Shown here in pieces: positions 34,917-45,324 of a stretch of 64,000 nucleotides of DNA. Every line of letters begins with the position of its first letter. Within the stretch, counting starts at the first letter, position 1. Source of the stretch: Demequina aestuarii (GTDB lineage: Bacteria; Actinomycetota; Actinomycetes; Actinomycetales; Demequinaceae); the NCBI RefSeq assembly GCF_000975095.1, contig NZ_BBRD01000001.1, positions 949,467 to 1,013,466 on the forward strand, read 5' to 3'. The position numbers and the translations under genes were made by a program. The notes beneath the pieces were generated by a model. It ran no database searches and had not been told where the DNA came from. It saw only the letters and a list, made by a program, of their open reading frames with translations.

Positions 34917-37204
34917 GCACGGTTCACGACGCCCGGTTGGTGCCAGCCGCAGGCGCGGCGTGGGCATCGGCGCTGATCGCCACCGCTGCGGGCCGTGTGC
35001 CGGTTTGGGTCGTGGTGCTCCTCCTATGCCTGAGTGGCGGCGGCGGTGCGGTCGCGATGCTTCGGGGGTCGCGGGCGATGGCCGCGTGCGCCCTCGTCTG
35101 TGTGGTCGCCGGCGCAGTGGCGTGGGTGGCGACCACTCAGGCCGACCAGGACGCCACGTCCGGCGACGCTCTCGTATCGGCTGGTGACACGGAGGCATGG
35201 ATCAGGGTCAGCGGCCAGGCCACGCCCCTCGCCGGGTGGGATGGTGGTGAGCGGCACCGGGTCGCCGCCACCGTGACCGCGTGGCGACCGCAGTGCCGAG
35301 AGCCGCCCTCATGCGCACCATGGACGGCGTTCGATGCCCCGGTGATGGTCTCGCTGGACGCACCGCCACGGCGCGGAGAGACGCTGCGTCTCGAGGCACG
35401 CTGGGTTGCGTCCGACCGTGGCCCGGCGACGGCGGTCGCGTGGGATGCCCGCGTGGTAGAGGTCGGCCCGCCATCGCTGCTCGTGGAGTGGCGCGCGCAC
35501 TTCGAGCGTGCGACGGCGGGGCTCGAGCCTGAGGCGCGCGGACTCGTGCGCGGCATGGTGGTGGGCGACACGTCGAGCATGCCGCCCTCCCAGGTGCGGG
35601 ACATGCGGGTCTCGGGGCTTGCGCACCTCACGGCGGTGTCGGGAGCCCACTTCGCGATCCTCATCATGGCGAGCGGTGGGGCCATGGCGGCGATGCGGAT
35701 GCCGCGTGCGTTGCGCGCGGCGGTGATCCTGGCGGTGGCCTGCACGTTCGCCGCTCTCGTGGGGGCGGAGTCGTCCGTGCTGCGAGCTCTCGGGATGGCG
35801 GTGGCGGTCGCTCTCGCCACCATTTGGGGTCGGCCGGCGCGCGGACTCGCCGCCCTCGCGGCCACCGTCACGGTGCTGCTGATGGTGGAGCCGGTGCTCT
35901 CGCGCTCGCTCGGGTTCGCGATGTCGGTGCTCGCCGTCGCCGCGATCGTGCTGTGGTCGCCACGGGTCGCGGTGACGCTCGGTCGCGTGGTGACTCCTGG
36001 GCTGGCGCGGGTGGCCGCGATCCCGATCGTCGCTCAGGCGGCCGTGACGCCCGTGCTCGTGCTCATGGAGCCGCGCCTCGGGCCCTACGCCGTGATCGCG
36101 AACCTTGCGGCCGGCCTCGCCGTGCTGCCGACCATGCTGGCGGGTGCGGTGTCGCTCATGCTCGCGGCACCCATTCCTGCGGCGGCAGCGGCCGTGGCGG
36201 AGCTCGCGGGCATGGGCGCATCGACGATTGCACTCATCGCCCGCGCCTGCGCGGGGGCGCCCGGCGCATCGCTGGCGTGGCTGACGGGAGCGTGGGGCGT
36301 GGTCGTGGCGACGCTCGTCACCGTGGGGCTCATCGCCGCGACCGTGCTTCATCACCCGAGCAGGCGTGTCACCGCGCTCGTGCTCGTGTGCGCGCTGACG
36401 GGGGCGGGGCTGTCCGTCGCGGCGCACGTGGAGCGCCCCGTCATGCAGCACTGGGACATTGCCGCGTGCGACGTCGGACAAGGCGACATGCTTCTGTTGC
36501 GGGCGGGGCCGGCGGCGGCGGTCGTGATCGATACCGGACCTCCTGGCGGCGGAGCATCGGACTGTCTCGAGCGCCACGGCGTGGAGCGCATCCCCGTGCT
36601 GGTGCTCACGCATCCCCACCAGGACCACGACGGCGCGGTGGTCTCCGTGCTCGGGGCGGCGACGGTGGAGTCAGCGTGGGTCGCGGCTGCGGGCGCCCAC
36701 GGACCGGCCGCGCAGGCGCTCGCGGGTGCGGGAGTCACCGTCGAGGTGCCGCGCCCCGGACGCCAGGAGCAGACGGGTCGGGTGGCCGTGAGCGTGCTGT
36801 CCGAGGCGCATGCGGACCCCAACGAGGAGGGCAACGATGCCAGCGTGGTCATCCACGCGGCGGTGGGGGAGACCACTCTGCTGGCGCTGGGCGACCTGGA
36901 GCGCCAGGGTCAGCAGGACCTCGTGACGGTGATGAGGGGTGAGGTGGTGGTCGACGTCGTGAAGGTCGCCCATCACGGATCGGCGGATCAGCTGCCGGCG
37001 CTCGCCGCGCGCATCGATGCCCGTGTCGCGGTCGTGACTGTCGGGCTCGGCAACCGTCACGGTCATCCCACTGACGAGGCACTCGCGCTCTACGGAACGG
37101 GCACAGAGGCGCTGCTGAGGACCGATCGATGCGGCGATGTGCACATCGGCGCCGTCGACGGCGACCTGGCGTGGTCCCAGTGTCCGACGGACGTGGCACG
37201 CTAG
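34913..37204 (+). CDS. comEC: ComEC/Rec2 DNA-uptake channel
   Basis: A 763-residue polytopic membrane protein. An N-terminal hydrophobic segment precedes an OB-like extracellular domain (DUF4131; about residues 65-180, with a Cys pair CREPPSC). The competence domain follows (VRDMRVSGLAHLTAVSGAHFAIL) with many helices. A C-terminal metallo-beta-lactamase domain starts near 515 (DVGQGDMLLLRAG) and has LVLTHPHQDHDGAV, GNDASVVI, LALGDLE and VKVAHHGSADQ. The lactamase HxHxDH motif is intact. With comEA it points to a possible natural transformation system; pilus genes are not in this window. The GTG overlaps the comEA stop. Confidence 0.93.
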   Translation: MSTVHDARLVPAAGAAWASALIATAAGRVPVWVVVLLLCLSGGGGAVAMLRGSRAMAACALVCVVAGAVAWVATTQADQDATSGDALVSAGDTEAWIRVSGQATPLAGWDGGERHRVAATVTAWRPQCREPPSCAPWTAFDAPVMVSLDAPPRRGETLRLEARWVASDRGPATAVAWDARVVEVGPPSLLVEWRAHFERATAGLEPEARGLVRGMVVGDTSSMPPSQVRDMRVSGLAHLTAVSGAHFAILIMASGGAMAAMRMPRALRAAVILAVACTFAALVGAESSVLRALGMAVAVALATIWGRPARGLAALAATVTVLLMVEPVLSRSLGFAMSVLAVAAIVLWSPRVAVTLGRVVTPGLARVAAIPIVAQAAVTPVLVLMEPRLGPYAVIANLAAGLAVLPTMLAGAVSLMLAAPIPAAAAAVAELAGMGASTIALIARACAGAPGASLAWLTGAWGVVVATLVTVGLIAATVLHHPSRRVTALVLVCALTGAGLSVAAHVERPVMQHWDIAACDVGQGDMLLLRAGPAAAVVIDTGPPGGGASDCLERHGVERIPVLVLTHPHQDHDGAVVSVLGAATVESAWVAAAGAHGPAAQALAGAGVTVEVPRPGRQEQTGRVAVSVLSEAHADPNEEGNDASVVIHAAVGETTLLALGDLERQGQQDLVTVMRGEVVVDVVKVAHHGSADQLPALAARIDARVAVVTVGLGNRHGHPTDEALALYGTGTEALLRTDRCGDVHIGAVDGDLAWSQCPTDVAR
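37197..37202 (+). promoter_or_regulatory. Possible -10 hexamer of holA
   Basis: CACGCT, six bases, then ATG at 37209. It overlaps the end of comEC; weaker than the other hexamers because of the first-position C. Confidence 0.3.
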
Positions 37205-37208
37205 TGCC

Positions 37209-38192
37209 ATGCCGCCCCGTACCCGCGCCGCCGAGCCGACGTGGCACCGTGCGCAGCCCGCGCCGCTGGTGCTGGTGAGTGGTCCGGAGTCCCTGCTCGC
37301 TGACCGTGCCGTCGAGCGCATCCATCGCGCGATGGGCGCTGGGGTCGCAGTCACGGCCCTCGACGCCGGCGCCTACTCGCGCGGCGCGCTGATCGCGGCC
37401 GCGAGCCCCTCGTTGTTCGACGAAACCGGCCTGGTGGTGGTGCGCGGGGCCGAGGCGATGAACGACGAATTCCTGGCCGATGCCCTCGCGTACGCCCAGG
37501 CGCCGGACCCAGAGGTGGTCGTGGTGATCCTGCACGGCGGTGGCGTGCGCGGCAAGCGCCTGCTCGACACGCTGCGCAAGGCGGGCGTGCCCGAGTACCT
37601 GTGTCCGGCGGTCAAGAAGGACGCCGAACTCGTCGACTTCGTGCGCTCAGAGTTCGAGCGCGAGCGGCGCCCCGTGCAGGCCGCAGTGGCGCGCCGGCTC
37701 CTCGACGCCGTGGGCGGCGACGTCGCGGAGCTCGCAGCTGCGTGCCAGCAGTTGATGAACGATGTCGACGGCACCGTCGACGAGGATGCGGTGGCGCGGT
37801 ACTACGGCTCACGCGTGAACGCGACCGCGTTCGCCGTGGCCGACGCCGCCATCGCCGGTGACGTCCGACAAGCGATCGCGCTGACCCGTCACGCGCTGTC
37901 GTCTGGTGTGGACCCCGTGCCGCTGACCGCGGCGCTCGCGGCCAAGCTGCGCACGCTCGCGAAGGTCGGAGCATCGCGAGGTCGCGGGCTTGACCCCACC
38001 AAGGACCTCAACATCGCTCCGTGGCAGGTGGACCGGGCGCGACGCGATCTGCGGCGATGGACGGCCGAGACGCTCGGAGAGGCCATCGAACTGGTCGCAC
38101 AGGCCGACTCGGACATCAAGGGCGGCGGGCGCGCCCCGCACTTCGCGATGGAGCGCGTGGTGAGGCGCGTCGCTCAGCTGGCGGCGGACTGA
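37209..38192 (+). CDS. holA: DNA polymerase III subunit delta
   Basis: Clamp-loader subunit that opens the sliding clamp. The 327-residue protein shows LVLVSGPESLLADRAVERI at the N-terminus, LVVVRGAEAMND, VVILHGGGVRGKRLLDTL, the AELVDFVRSEF segment and a helical collar domain (DAAIAGDVRQAIALTRHAL; IAPWQVDRARRDLRRW). The Walker A motif is degenerate, as expected for delta. The order comEA-comEC-holA-(EAL)-rpsT is common in actinobacteria, apart from the EAL gene. The 3' end overlaps the convergent EAL gene by 19 bp. Confidence 0.93.
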   Translation: MPPRTRAAEPTWHRAQPAPLVLVSGPESLLADRAVERIHRAMGAGVAVTALDAGAYSRGALIAAASPSLFDETGLVVVRGAEAMNDEFLADALAYAQAPDPEVVVVILHGGGVRGKRLLDTLRKAGVPEYLCPAVKKDAELVDFVRSEFERERRPVQAAVARRLLDAVGGDVAELAAACQQLMNDVDGTVDEDAVARYYGSRVNATAFAVADAAIAGDVRQAIALTRHALSSGVDPVPLTAALAAKLRTLAKVGASRGRGLDPTKDLNIAPWQVDRARRDLRRWTAETLGEAIELVAQADSDIKGGGRAPHFAMERVVRRVAQLAAD

Positions 38193-38899
38193 TCCTCGGC
38201 CAGGGGCTCGCGGCCCCGGTCCATGATGATGGCCGGCTCGAAGAGGTGGCCCTGGTACAGGTCGAACCCCAGCGCGCGGCACCAGTCGAGGGTGTCGAGG
38301 TCCTCGACGCGCTCCGCGATCATGGTGCAGCCGTAGCCGCGCCCCGCGGCTGCCAGCTCGGGCCCCCGTGCGGCAAGGTCTCGCACATCGATCTTCACGT
38401 AGTCGGCGTGCTCGAGCAGCGCCCGCTGAGACGTGGTTCCCACGAAGTCGTCGATCGCGACCCGGTAGCCCTCGGCCCGCAGCGTGCGCACGCGGTCACG
38501 GAGCGCATCATCCGCGAAGGCTGATTCGACGACCTCGATCACGGCCTGATCGGGAGTGAAGCCGATCCAGTCGCGCTCGATGAGGTAGCTGCGCGTGAAG
38601 TTCACGAATGCCTGGTGGTCGATCGGTGGGCGTTCGTCGAGATGGAAGGCCGCCGCGACCACGTGCTCGGTGGCACGATCCTGCTGGCGCGAGTTCCACA
38701 GGTCGACGCGCAATCCCACGCGACCGGGGGCGCGGAACAGAAGCTCGTACGCGAAGAGGTCGCGATCGGCCGTGAAGATTCCCTGGCGGCCCAGGAGCAC
38801 TCGTCGCGACGTACCCGCGTGGCGTCCCGATGCGGGCAGATGCCAGGTTCGAGGAGCGGCCGGGGCGCGGGTCACGGTCGAGACGATATCGGCAGGCAT
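38174..38899 (-). CDS. Stand-alone EAL-domain protein (YuxH/CdgJ-like, no HDOD)
   Basis: A 241-residue protein whose EAL-like domain covers most of the chain. After an unconserved N-terminus of about 33 residues come VLLGRQGIFTADRDLFAYELLFR (the EAL position reads ELL), VNFTRSYL, AVIEVVES, VAIDDFVG, YVKIDV, IAERVED and YQGHLFEP. Thus the usual metal and c-di-GMP contacts (E, N, E, DD, K, E) are mostly present. Proteins of this branch usually carry a C-terminal HDOD domain, which is missing. It could be a phosphodiesterase or a non-catalytic signalling protein. The gene starts 4 bp beyond the rpsT terminator and ends inside holA. Confidence 0.8.
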   Translation of the reverse strand: MPADIVSTVTRAPAAPRTWHLPASGRHAGTSRRVLLGRQGIFTADRDLFAYELLFRAPGRVGLRVDLWNSRQQDRATEHVVAAAFHLDERPPIDHQAFVNFTRSYLIERDWIGFTPDQAVIEVVESAFADDALRDRVRTLRAEGYRVAIDDFVGTTSQRALLEHADYVKIDVRDLAARGPELAAAGRGYGCTMIAERVEDLDTLDWCRALGFDLYQGHLFEPAIIMDRGREPLAEDQSAAS

Positions 38900-38902
38900 G
38901 GC

Positions 38903-38940
38903 AAGAGCCCCGCACGCCGGTACGGCGAGTCGGGGCTCTT
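38903..38940 (-). terminator. rpsT: Hairpin terminator of rpsT
   Basis: AAGAGCCCCG (38903-38912) and CGGGGCTCTT (38931-38940) form a perfect 10-bp stem. The loop contains a second small stem (CGCCG/CGGCG). It lies 13 bp past the rpsT stop on the - strand. The T-tract is poor, as often in high-GC genomes. Confidence 0.75.
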
Positions 38941-38953
38941 GGCGCAGAAGTCG

Positions 38954-39214
38954 TTAGAGGGCGGCGACGTTCTTGGCGAGCGAGGACTTGCGGTTCGCTG
39001 CCTGGTTCTGGTGGATGACGCCCTTCGAGGCGGCCTTGTCCAACTTGGTGAGAGCGGTCTTGAGAGCCGTCTCGGCTGCGGCCTTGTCGCCAGCGGCGAC
39101 GGCCTCGCGGACACGACGCACGTGGGTCTTGAGCTCCGAACGCACGGCCACGTTGCGCTGGCGCGACTTCTCGTTCGTGCCGATGCGCTTGATCTTCGAC
39201 TTGATATTTGCCAC
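38954..39214 (-). CDS. rpsT: 30S ribosomal protein S20
   Basis: An 86-residue basic protein that binds 16S rRNA near its 5' end. The opening [20 protein letters not shown] and the closing [19 protein letters not shown] are diagnostic. The GTG start has an AAGGA site six bases upstream. The gene is followed by a strong hairpin. The 70-bp upstream spacer carries a GC-rich palindromic stretch (GCGCGAGCGCGC) but no clear promoter I can commit to. Confidence 0.98.
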   Translation of the reverse strand: MANIKSKIKRIGTNEKSRQRNVAVRSELKTHVRRVREAVAAGDKAAAETALKTALTKLDKAASKGVIHQNQAANRKSSLAKNVAAL

Positions 39215-39284
39215 GACAGTCCTTCTGCGATGATGGGAAAATTCTGGAATGGAGCGCGAGCGCGCTCACACACGGCTTCCTATG

Positions 39285-39824
39285 CTACCAGTGATGCAGC
39301 GCCGAAAGCGAACGAGCGACCTCGTCGAACATCCGGCGACTCAACATCGCACCCTCGCGCCGTACAGCGAGGGGGTCCACGCGAACGATCCTATCGAGTC
39401 GCACGGCCGACGGTCGCCGCTGGGCGTCCCACGGCCCGGCGCCGATGCCGAGCCAGTGCCGCCCCCGCTGCGCCTCCTGCGCCGCGTAACGGTCGTGGTC
39501 CTTGCTCGAGAGCTGGAGCCCTAAGAGCCATGGACCGTCCCTTCCGATGAGCAGCACGGGGCGATCCTTCCCGCGGGAGTGGTCCTCCTGGAAGGGCACC
39601 CACGTCCACACGATCTCACCGGGGTCGGGCTCACCGTCGCGACGGGCTGCGTAGCGCACCTCGACTCGTCCCGTGTAGTCGCCGGGGTAGGCGCCGCGGG
39701 ACGTGCGGGTGTCGCGAGGTCGAGAATGTGGCGGTTGGCCGCGTCGGGCGGAGCGCTGGTGTCGCTGCACTGCGGACAGTGCGGCGATGACGGCCACGGC
39801 TCCCACGATGATGAGTGGCTCCAC
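39285..39824 (-). CDS. PemK/MazF-family protein with N-terminal membrane anchor
   Basis: A 179-residue protein. The first 17 residues (EPLIIVGAVAVIAALSAVQ) form a membrane helix. A basic linker and then a MazF-like domain follow: GEIVWTWVPFQEDHSRGKDR, PVLLIGRDGPWLLGLQLSSKDHD and a terminal VRLDRIVRVD. MazF/PemK toxins are endoribonucleases, but no antitoxin gene is adjacent, so this is a solitary, membrane-tethered member, a form often found next to rpsT in actinobacteria. Whether it cuts RNA is unknown. The GTG start lacks a clear ribosome-binding site; the stop is 70 bp before rpsT. Confidence 0.75.
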   Translation of the reverse strand: MEPLIIVGAVAVIAALSAVQRHQRSARRGQPPHSRPRDTRTSRGAYPGDYTGRVEVRYAARRDGEPDPGEIVWTWVPFQEDHSRGKDRPVLLIGRDGPWLLGLQLSSKDHDRYAAQEAQRGRHWLGIGAGPWDAQRRPSAVRLDRIVRVDPLAVRREGAMLSRRMFDEVARSLSALHHW

Positions 39825-39833
39825 GGACGCACT

Positions 39834-41516
39834 CTAGCCAGCAGCGGTCTGCTCCCGCGAGGGCGCGGCCAGGCTGGTGTCGATCTGGTCGGCAGGAACG
39901 GGGTGATTGAACAGGAAGCCCTGGCCGAGTCGCCACCCATGACGCAGCGCCTGTCGGTACTGGGCCTCCGTCTCGATTCCTTCGATCACTCCGTACATGT
40001 CCAGGCTGTTGACCAAGGTGGCGACGGCGGTCGAGATGCGGTCCCCGGTGGATCCGTCGCCCAGTCGAAGCGTGAACTCGCGTGCCAGCTTGAGGCCCGC
40101 GACCGGGTTCTGCAGCACCGAGGACAAGGCCGAGTACCCGGTGCCGAAGTCGTCGATGATGAGGTCGATCCCCATGTCGCTCAACGCCACCAGGTCCGCG
40201 TGCGCGGCCTGGGTGGCGAGCAGCATTCCCGACTCGGTGATCTCGAGCCCGATCCGCGACGGGTCGACGCCGGTCGACTGGAGCGCGGCGCGCACCACCC
40301 GGGTGAGGTCTGCCGCACCGATCTGGCGGGTCGACACGTTCACGAGCACGCGGCCCGTGTACTCGGGCCGCTCGGCGATGAACCGGCAGGCCTCGTGCAG
40401 CACGAAGGCACCCAGCGGCACGACCAGGTCCGCGTCCTCGCAGACGTCGATGAAGTGCTGGGGCAGGAGGAGCCCGCGAGTGGGGTGGTTCCAGCGCACC
40501 AGCGCCTCGAGCGCGACGGTCGTTCGGGATGCCAGGTCCACGATGGGCTGATAGTGCACCACCAGCTCACCCTCACGGATCGCGGAGCGCAGCTCGGCCT
40601 CGATCGACAGCCTGACCAGGGCGCTCTCGCGCAGGCGCTCGGTGAACACCTCTCTGCGGTTGCGGCCCCTCGCCTTGGCGTGGGACATCGCGGTGTCGGC
40701 ATTGCGCATCAGCGATTCGGCCGATACTCCCGGCTGGGCGAGCGCGAGGCCGGCGCTCACGGTCGGCACCACCTCGTGGCCCTCGACGACGAACGGCGAC
40801 TGGACCGCAGTGCAGACCGTGGCGAGCAGGTCCTCCGCGACGTCCTGGTGCGCGATGTCATCGAGCACGACGACGAACTCGTCGCCGCCGAGCCGTGCCA
40901 CGGTGTCGCCTGCCCGGACCGCGTGCTGAATGCGGCGGGCGAGCTCGACGAGAAGGGCATCGCCGGCCTCGTGGCCGAGTGAGTCGTTGATGAGCTTGAA
41001 GTGATCGATGTCCAGGAACAAGCATGCGACGGTCGTCTCGCGATTGCGGTGGGCGTCGATCGACACGGAGAGACGGTCCAGGACGAGAGCGCGGTTCGCG
41101 AGTCCGGTGAGGGGATCGTGGAGGGTTCTGCGCGACAGCAGATCCTTGGCCTTGCGCACCTCGGTGACGTCCTCGATCTGGGCCACGTACTGCGCGTCGC
41201 CGGCGTGGTCCACGACCTTCGACACCGTCGAGCGAGTCCACACCACGTCGCCGGAATGGTGCAGCAGCCGCTTCTGCACCTGGTACGAACGCTGTTCGCC
41301 CGCGACGAGCTTGTGCACGAGCTCGCGCTCACGGCCCACGTCGTCCGGGTGCGTGAGAGATTCGGCCTGCCGTCCCTGCAGCCCGTCGCCGTCATGACCG
41401 AACATGTGCGTGAACGCACGGTTGACGGAGACGACCTTCCCCTCGGCGTCGGCGATGAGCATGCCGATGGGCGAGTCGTGGAAGGTCTGGTGAAACAGAA
41501 CATCGTGGTGCGCCAT
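39834..41516 (-). CDS. PAS-GGDEF-EAL c-di-GMP signalling protein
   Basis: A 560-residue cytosolic protein. A PAS sensor domain (DSPIGMLIADAEGKVVSVNRA; residues about 10-130) precedes the GGDEF cyclase domain (HDPLTGLANRALVL; motif RLGGDEF intact; about 135-295). The EAL phosphodiesterase domain follows (VALEALVRWNHP; DDFGTGYSALS; VIEGIETEAQ; about 310-550). The usual LKID segment of the EAL domain reads LKLA, so one conserved Asp is lost. No membrane helix is present. The ATG at 41516 is chosen for its AAGGGGG site seven bases upstream rather than the longer frame. The gene is divergent from lepA. Confidence 0.9.
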   Translation of the reverse strand: MAHHDVLFHQTFHDSPIGMLIADAEGKVVSVNRAFTHMFGHDGDGLQGRQAESLTHPDDVGRERELVHKLVAGEQRSYQVQKRLLHHSGDVVWTRSTVSKVVDHAGDAQYVAQIEDVTEVRKAKDLLSRRTLHDPLTGLANRALVLDRLSVSIDAHRNRETTVACLFLDIDHFKLINDSLGHEAGDALLVELARRIQHAVRAGDTVARLGGDEFVVVLDDIAHQDVAEDLLATVCTAVQSPFVVEGHEVVPTVSAGLALAQPGVSAESLMRNADTAMSHAKARGRNRREVFTERLRESALVRLSIEAELRSAIREGELVVHYQPIVDLASRTTVALEALVRWNHPTRGLLLPQHFIDVCEDADLVVPLGAFVLHEACRFIAERPEYTGRVLVNVSTRQIGAADLTRVVRAALQSTGVDPSRIGLEITESGMLLATQAAHADLVALSDMGIDLIIDDFGTGYSALSSVLQNPVAGLKLAREFTLRLGDGSTGDRISTAVATLVNSLDMYGVIEGIETEAQYRQALRHGWRLGQGFLFNHPVPADQIDTSLAAPSREQTAAG

Positions 41517-41531
41517 CCCGTGCCCCCTTGT

Positions 41532-41545
41532 GTCACGGTCGTGAC
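41532..41545. repeat. Small palindrome in the GGDEF/lepA divergent spacer
   Basis: GTCACG-gt-CGTGAC is a perfect 6-bp inverted repeat 16 bp upstream of the GGDEF-EAL start. A further copy of the half-site (CGTCACC) follows about 15 bp on. It may be an operator for the signalling gene. The rest of the 148-bp spacer shows only a GGCAT/ATGCC repeat at 41579-41590. Confidence 0.35.
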
Positions 41546-41664
41546 GGGGGACAAATCCCACCGTCACCAGGCTTTATCGGCATGAATGCCCGTCGCATGA
41601 GCGTGGGCACAGTCGTGGGAGGATAGGTGTTCCGCATCACTCGACCCGAGGAAACGCCACGACT

Positions 41665-43518
<1,854 letters not shown>

Positions 43519-43520
43519 TC

Positions 43521-44735
43521 GTGGGCGACGCCCCGTCCGCCCCGTTCACGCCGCCGCGCGAGGGCGTCGGGCGCGACTTCGGCGTGTATATTCACGTGCC
43601 GTTCTGCGCGGTGCGGTGCGGCTATTGCGACTTCAACACGTACGCGCCAGGGGAGAGCGAGTTCTCCTCACGGGACGATTACGTGGGTGCGGCGCTCGCC
43701 GAGATGGCCCACGCACGCCACGCGATGGCGGGCGATGAGCGCCCCGCACGCACCGTCTTCGTGGGCGGCGGCACCCCGACCATGCTCGACGCGCAGGCGC
43801 TGGCCGCGCTGCTCGACGGAGTGCGACAGACGTGGGGGCTGTCCGCGGACGCGGAGGTCACGACAGAAGCCAACCCGGACTCGGTGACGCGCGAGTCATT
43901 GGCGGCACTCGCATCGGCCGGCTTCACGCGGGTGTCGTTCGGGATGCAGTCAGCGGTGCCGCACGTCCTGGCGACGCTGGACCGTACCCACCGGCCGGAG
44001 AACGTCGAGCGTGCCGTGACGTGGGCCAAGGAGGCCGGTCTCGCGACGAGCCTCGACCTCATCTACGGCACCCCTGGCGAGTCGATCGCGGACTGGCACG
44101 CGAGCCTCGACGCCGCGATCGCGCTCGAGCCCGACCACGTCAGCGCCTATGCGCTCGTGATCGAACCCGGCACCCGGATGGGCACGCAGCTGCGCCGGGG
44201 TGAGATCCACGCGGTGGACCTCGATACCCAGGCGGACATGTACGAGGCGGCCGATGCGCGCCTGGCCCAGGCCGGATACGGCTGGTACGAGGTCTCCAAC
44301 TGGTCACGGACGCCGGCCGATGCGTGCCGCCACAACATTGCGTACTGGACCAGTCAGGACTGGTGGGGGATCGGGCCGGGGGCCCACAGCTACCTTGGCC
44401 CCCGCATCGGCCCGGCGGGCGCCGAGGCGCCCGCCGAGCGCTGGTGGAACGTCAAGCTCCCGCGCGTGTACGCCCAGCGTCTGCACGCAGGACAAAGCCC
44501 CGAGGCCGAGCGCGAGCCGCTCAGCCCCGCGGATCTCGCTCTCGAGTCGGTGATGCTCAGGGTGAGACTCGCGCAGGGAATGCCCATCGGGGATCTCCCC
44601 GAGCCGCGCGCTCAGGCCGTCGCCGCTCTCGTCGCTGATGGGCTGCTCGACGGCAGGGCCGCCATCGCCGGCACTCTGCTGCTGACCCTGCGGGGCCGGC
44701 TGCTTGCCGATGCCGCGGTGCGCGCGCTCACCTGA
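43521..44735 (+). CDS. hemW: Radical SAM heme chaperone HemW (formerly HemN-like)
   Basis: A 404-residue protein. The radical-SAM motif is CAVRCGYCDFNTYAPGE (CxxxCxxC plus the FNTY tail typical of HemW rather than HemN). VFVGGGTPTMLDAQ, RVSFGMQSAVPHVLATLDR, SLDLIYGTPGES and ISNWSRTPADACRHNIAYW-like segments (here EVSNW) support the call. HemW binds heme and delivers it to target proteins. It is not the oxygen-independent coproporphyrinogen oxidase. The GTG start is 2 bp after lepA. The ends of hemW and the DUF4870 gene converge over 22 bp. Confidence 0.93.
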   Translation: MGDAPSAPFTPPREGVGRDFGVYIHVPFCAVRCGYCDFNTYAPGESEFSSRDDYVGAALAEMAHARHAMAGDERPARTVFVGGGTPTMLDAQALAALLDGVRQTWGLSADAEVTTEANPDSVTRESLAALASAGFTRVSFGMQSAVPHVLATLDRTHRPENVERAVTWAKEAGLATSLDLIYGTPGESIADWHASLDAAIALEPDHVSAYALVIEPGTRMGTQLRRGEIHAVDLDTQADMYEAADARLAQAGYGWYEVSNWSRTPADACRHNIAYWTSQDWWGIGPGAHSYLGPRIGPAGAEAPAERWWNVKLPRVYAQRLHAGQSPEAEREPLSPADLALESVMLRVRLAQGMPIGDLPEPRAQAVAALVADGLLDGRAAIAGTLLLTLRGRLLADAAVRALT

Positions 44736-44757
44736 GCGCACGCACTGCAGATCAGGG

Positions 44758-45234
44758 TCAGCGGATGAAGCGGATGGTGAAGCCGATCGGGTAGTACTCG
44801 CCGGCATTCGCCTTGACGCCCGCGATGATCGAGATGACCAGCGCGTAGACCCCGTAGGCGAAGAGTGCGGGCAGCGTGATGAGGAATGCGACTCCGAACG
44901 TCACCAGCCCGATCACGATGGCCGAGACGCCGACCACGAGCAGCGTGAGCTGCAGGTTCAGGTTCTGCTTGCCGTGGTAATCCACGAGCGCGCTGCGCTC
45001 GCGATACAGCAGCCACACCACGAGGGGCGCGACGAACGCGAGGGTGCCAGCGCTGAGGACGATCGCGGCGGCGGCGATGATGTGGACCAGCATCGCCCAG
45101 GTGCGAGCCTCTGACTCGAGCATCGGGACGACGGTGGGTGCGAAGGGCTGCGGAGAGTAGCCGGCGGGAGGCTGCCCGTAGGGGTCGGGCGCGCTGGGCG
45201 GTGTGGGGGTGCTGGGGGGTGTGTTCTCGCTCAT
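44758..45234 (-). CDS. DUF4870 (Tic20-like) membrane protein, copy 1
   Basis: A 158-residue protein. A Pro/Tyr/Gly-rich cytosolic N-terminus (about 45 residues) is followed by three hydrophobic helices. Family landmarks are EARTWAMLVHIIA, PLVVWLLYRERSALVDYHGKQ and the terminal GEYYPIGFTIRFIR. Function is unknown. The start at 45234 (MSENTPP) is chosen at the beginning of the low-complexity tail. It is separated from the second copy by a strong hairpin, so it is probably transcribed on its own. Confidence 0.85.
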   Translation of the reverse strand: MSENTPPSTPTPPSAPDPYGQPPAGYSPQPFAPTVVPMLESEARTWAMLVHIIAAAAIVLSAGTLAFVAPLVVWLLYRERSALVDYHGKQNLNLQLTLLVVGVSAIVIGLVTFGVAFLITLPALFAYGVYALVISIIAGVKANAGEYYPIGFTIRFIR

Positions 45235-45258
45235 GTGACCAGCGTGGCAGAGACGACG

Positions 45259-45296
45259 AGGGCCCGTCATCGGTCTGGCGACCGATGACGGGCCCT
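45259..45296 (-). terminator. Strong hairpin between DUF4870 genes
   Basis: A perfect 16-bp stem (45259-45274 with 45281-45296) and a 6-nt loop. Read on the - strand it begins 28 bp after the stop of the DUF4870 gene at 45325. There is no U-run, but stem strength suggests a terminator for the upstream pair. It also lies 25 bp before the start of the next DUF4870 gene. Confidence 0.8.
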
Positions 45297-45324
45297 GAAT
45301 TCCGTCGGGGTAGACCCCTGAGGA

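Noticed and set aside
41579-41590. GGCAT/ATGCC inverted repeat as a LexA- or Fur-type operator
   Set aside because: Arms are only 5 bp with a 2-bp gap and match no regulator box I know.
44724-44739. GCGCTCA-cc-TGAGCGC hairpin at the end of hemW as terminator
   Set aside because: A 2-nt loop cannot form a stable hairpin of this kind; possible by chance in GC-rich DNA.
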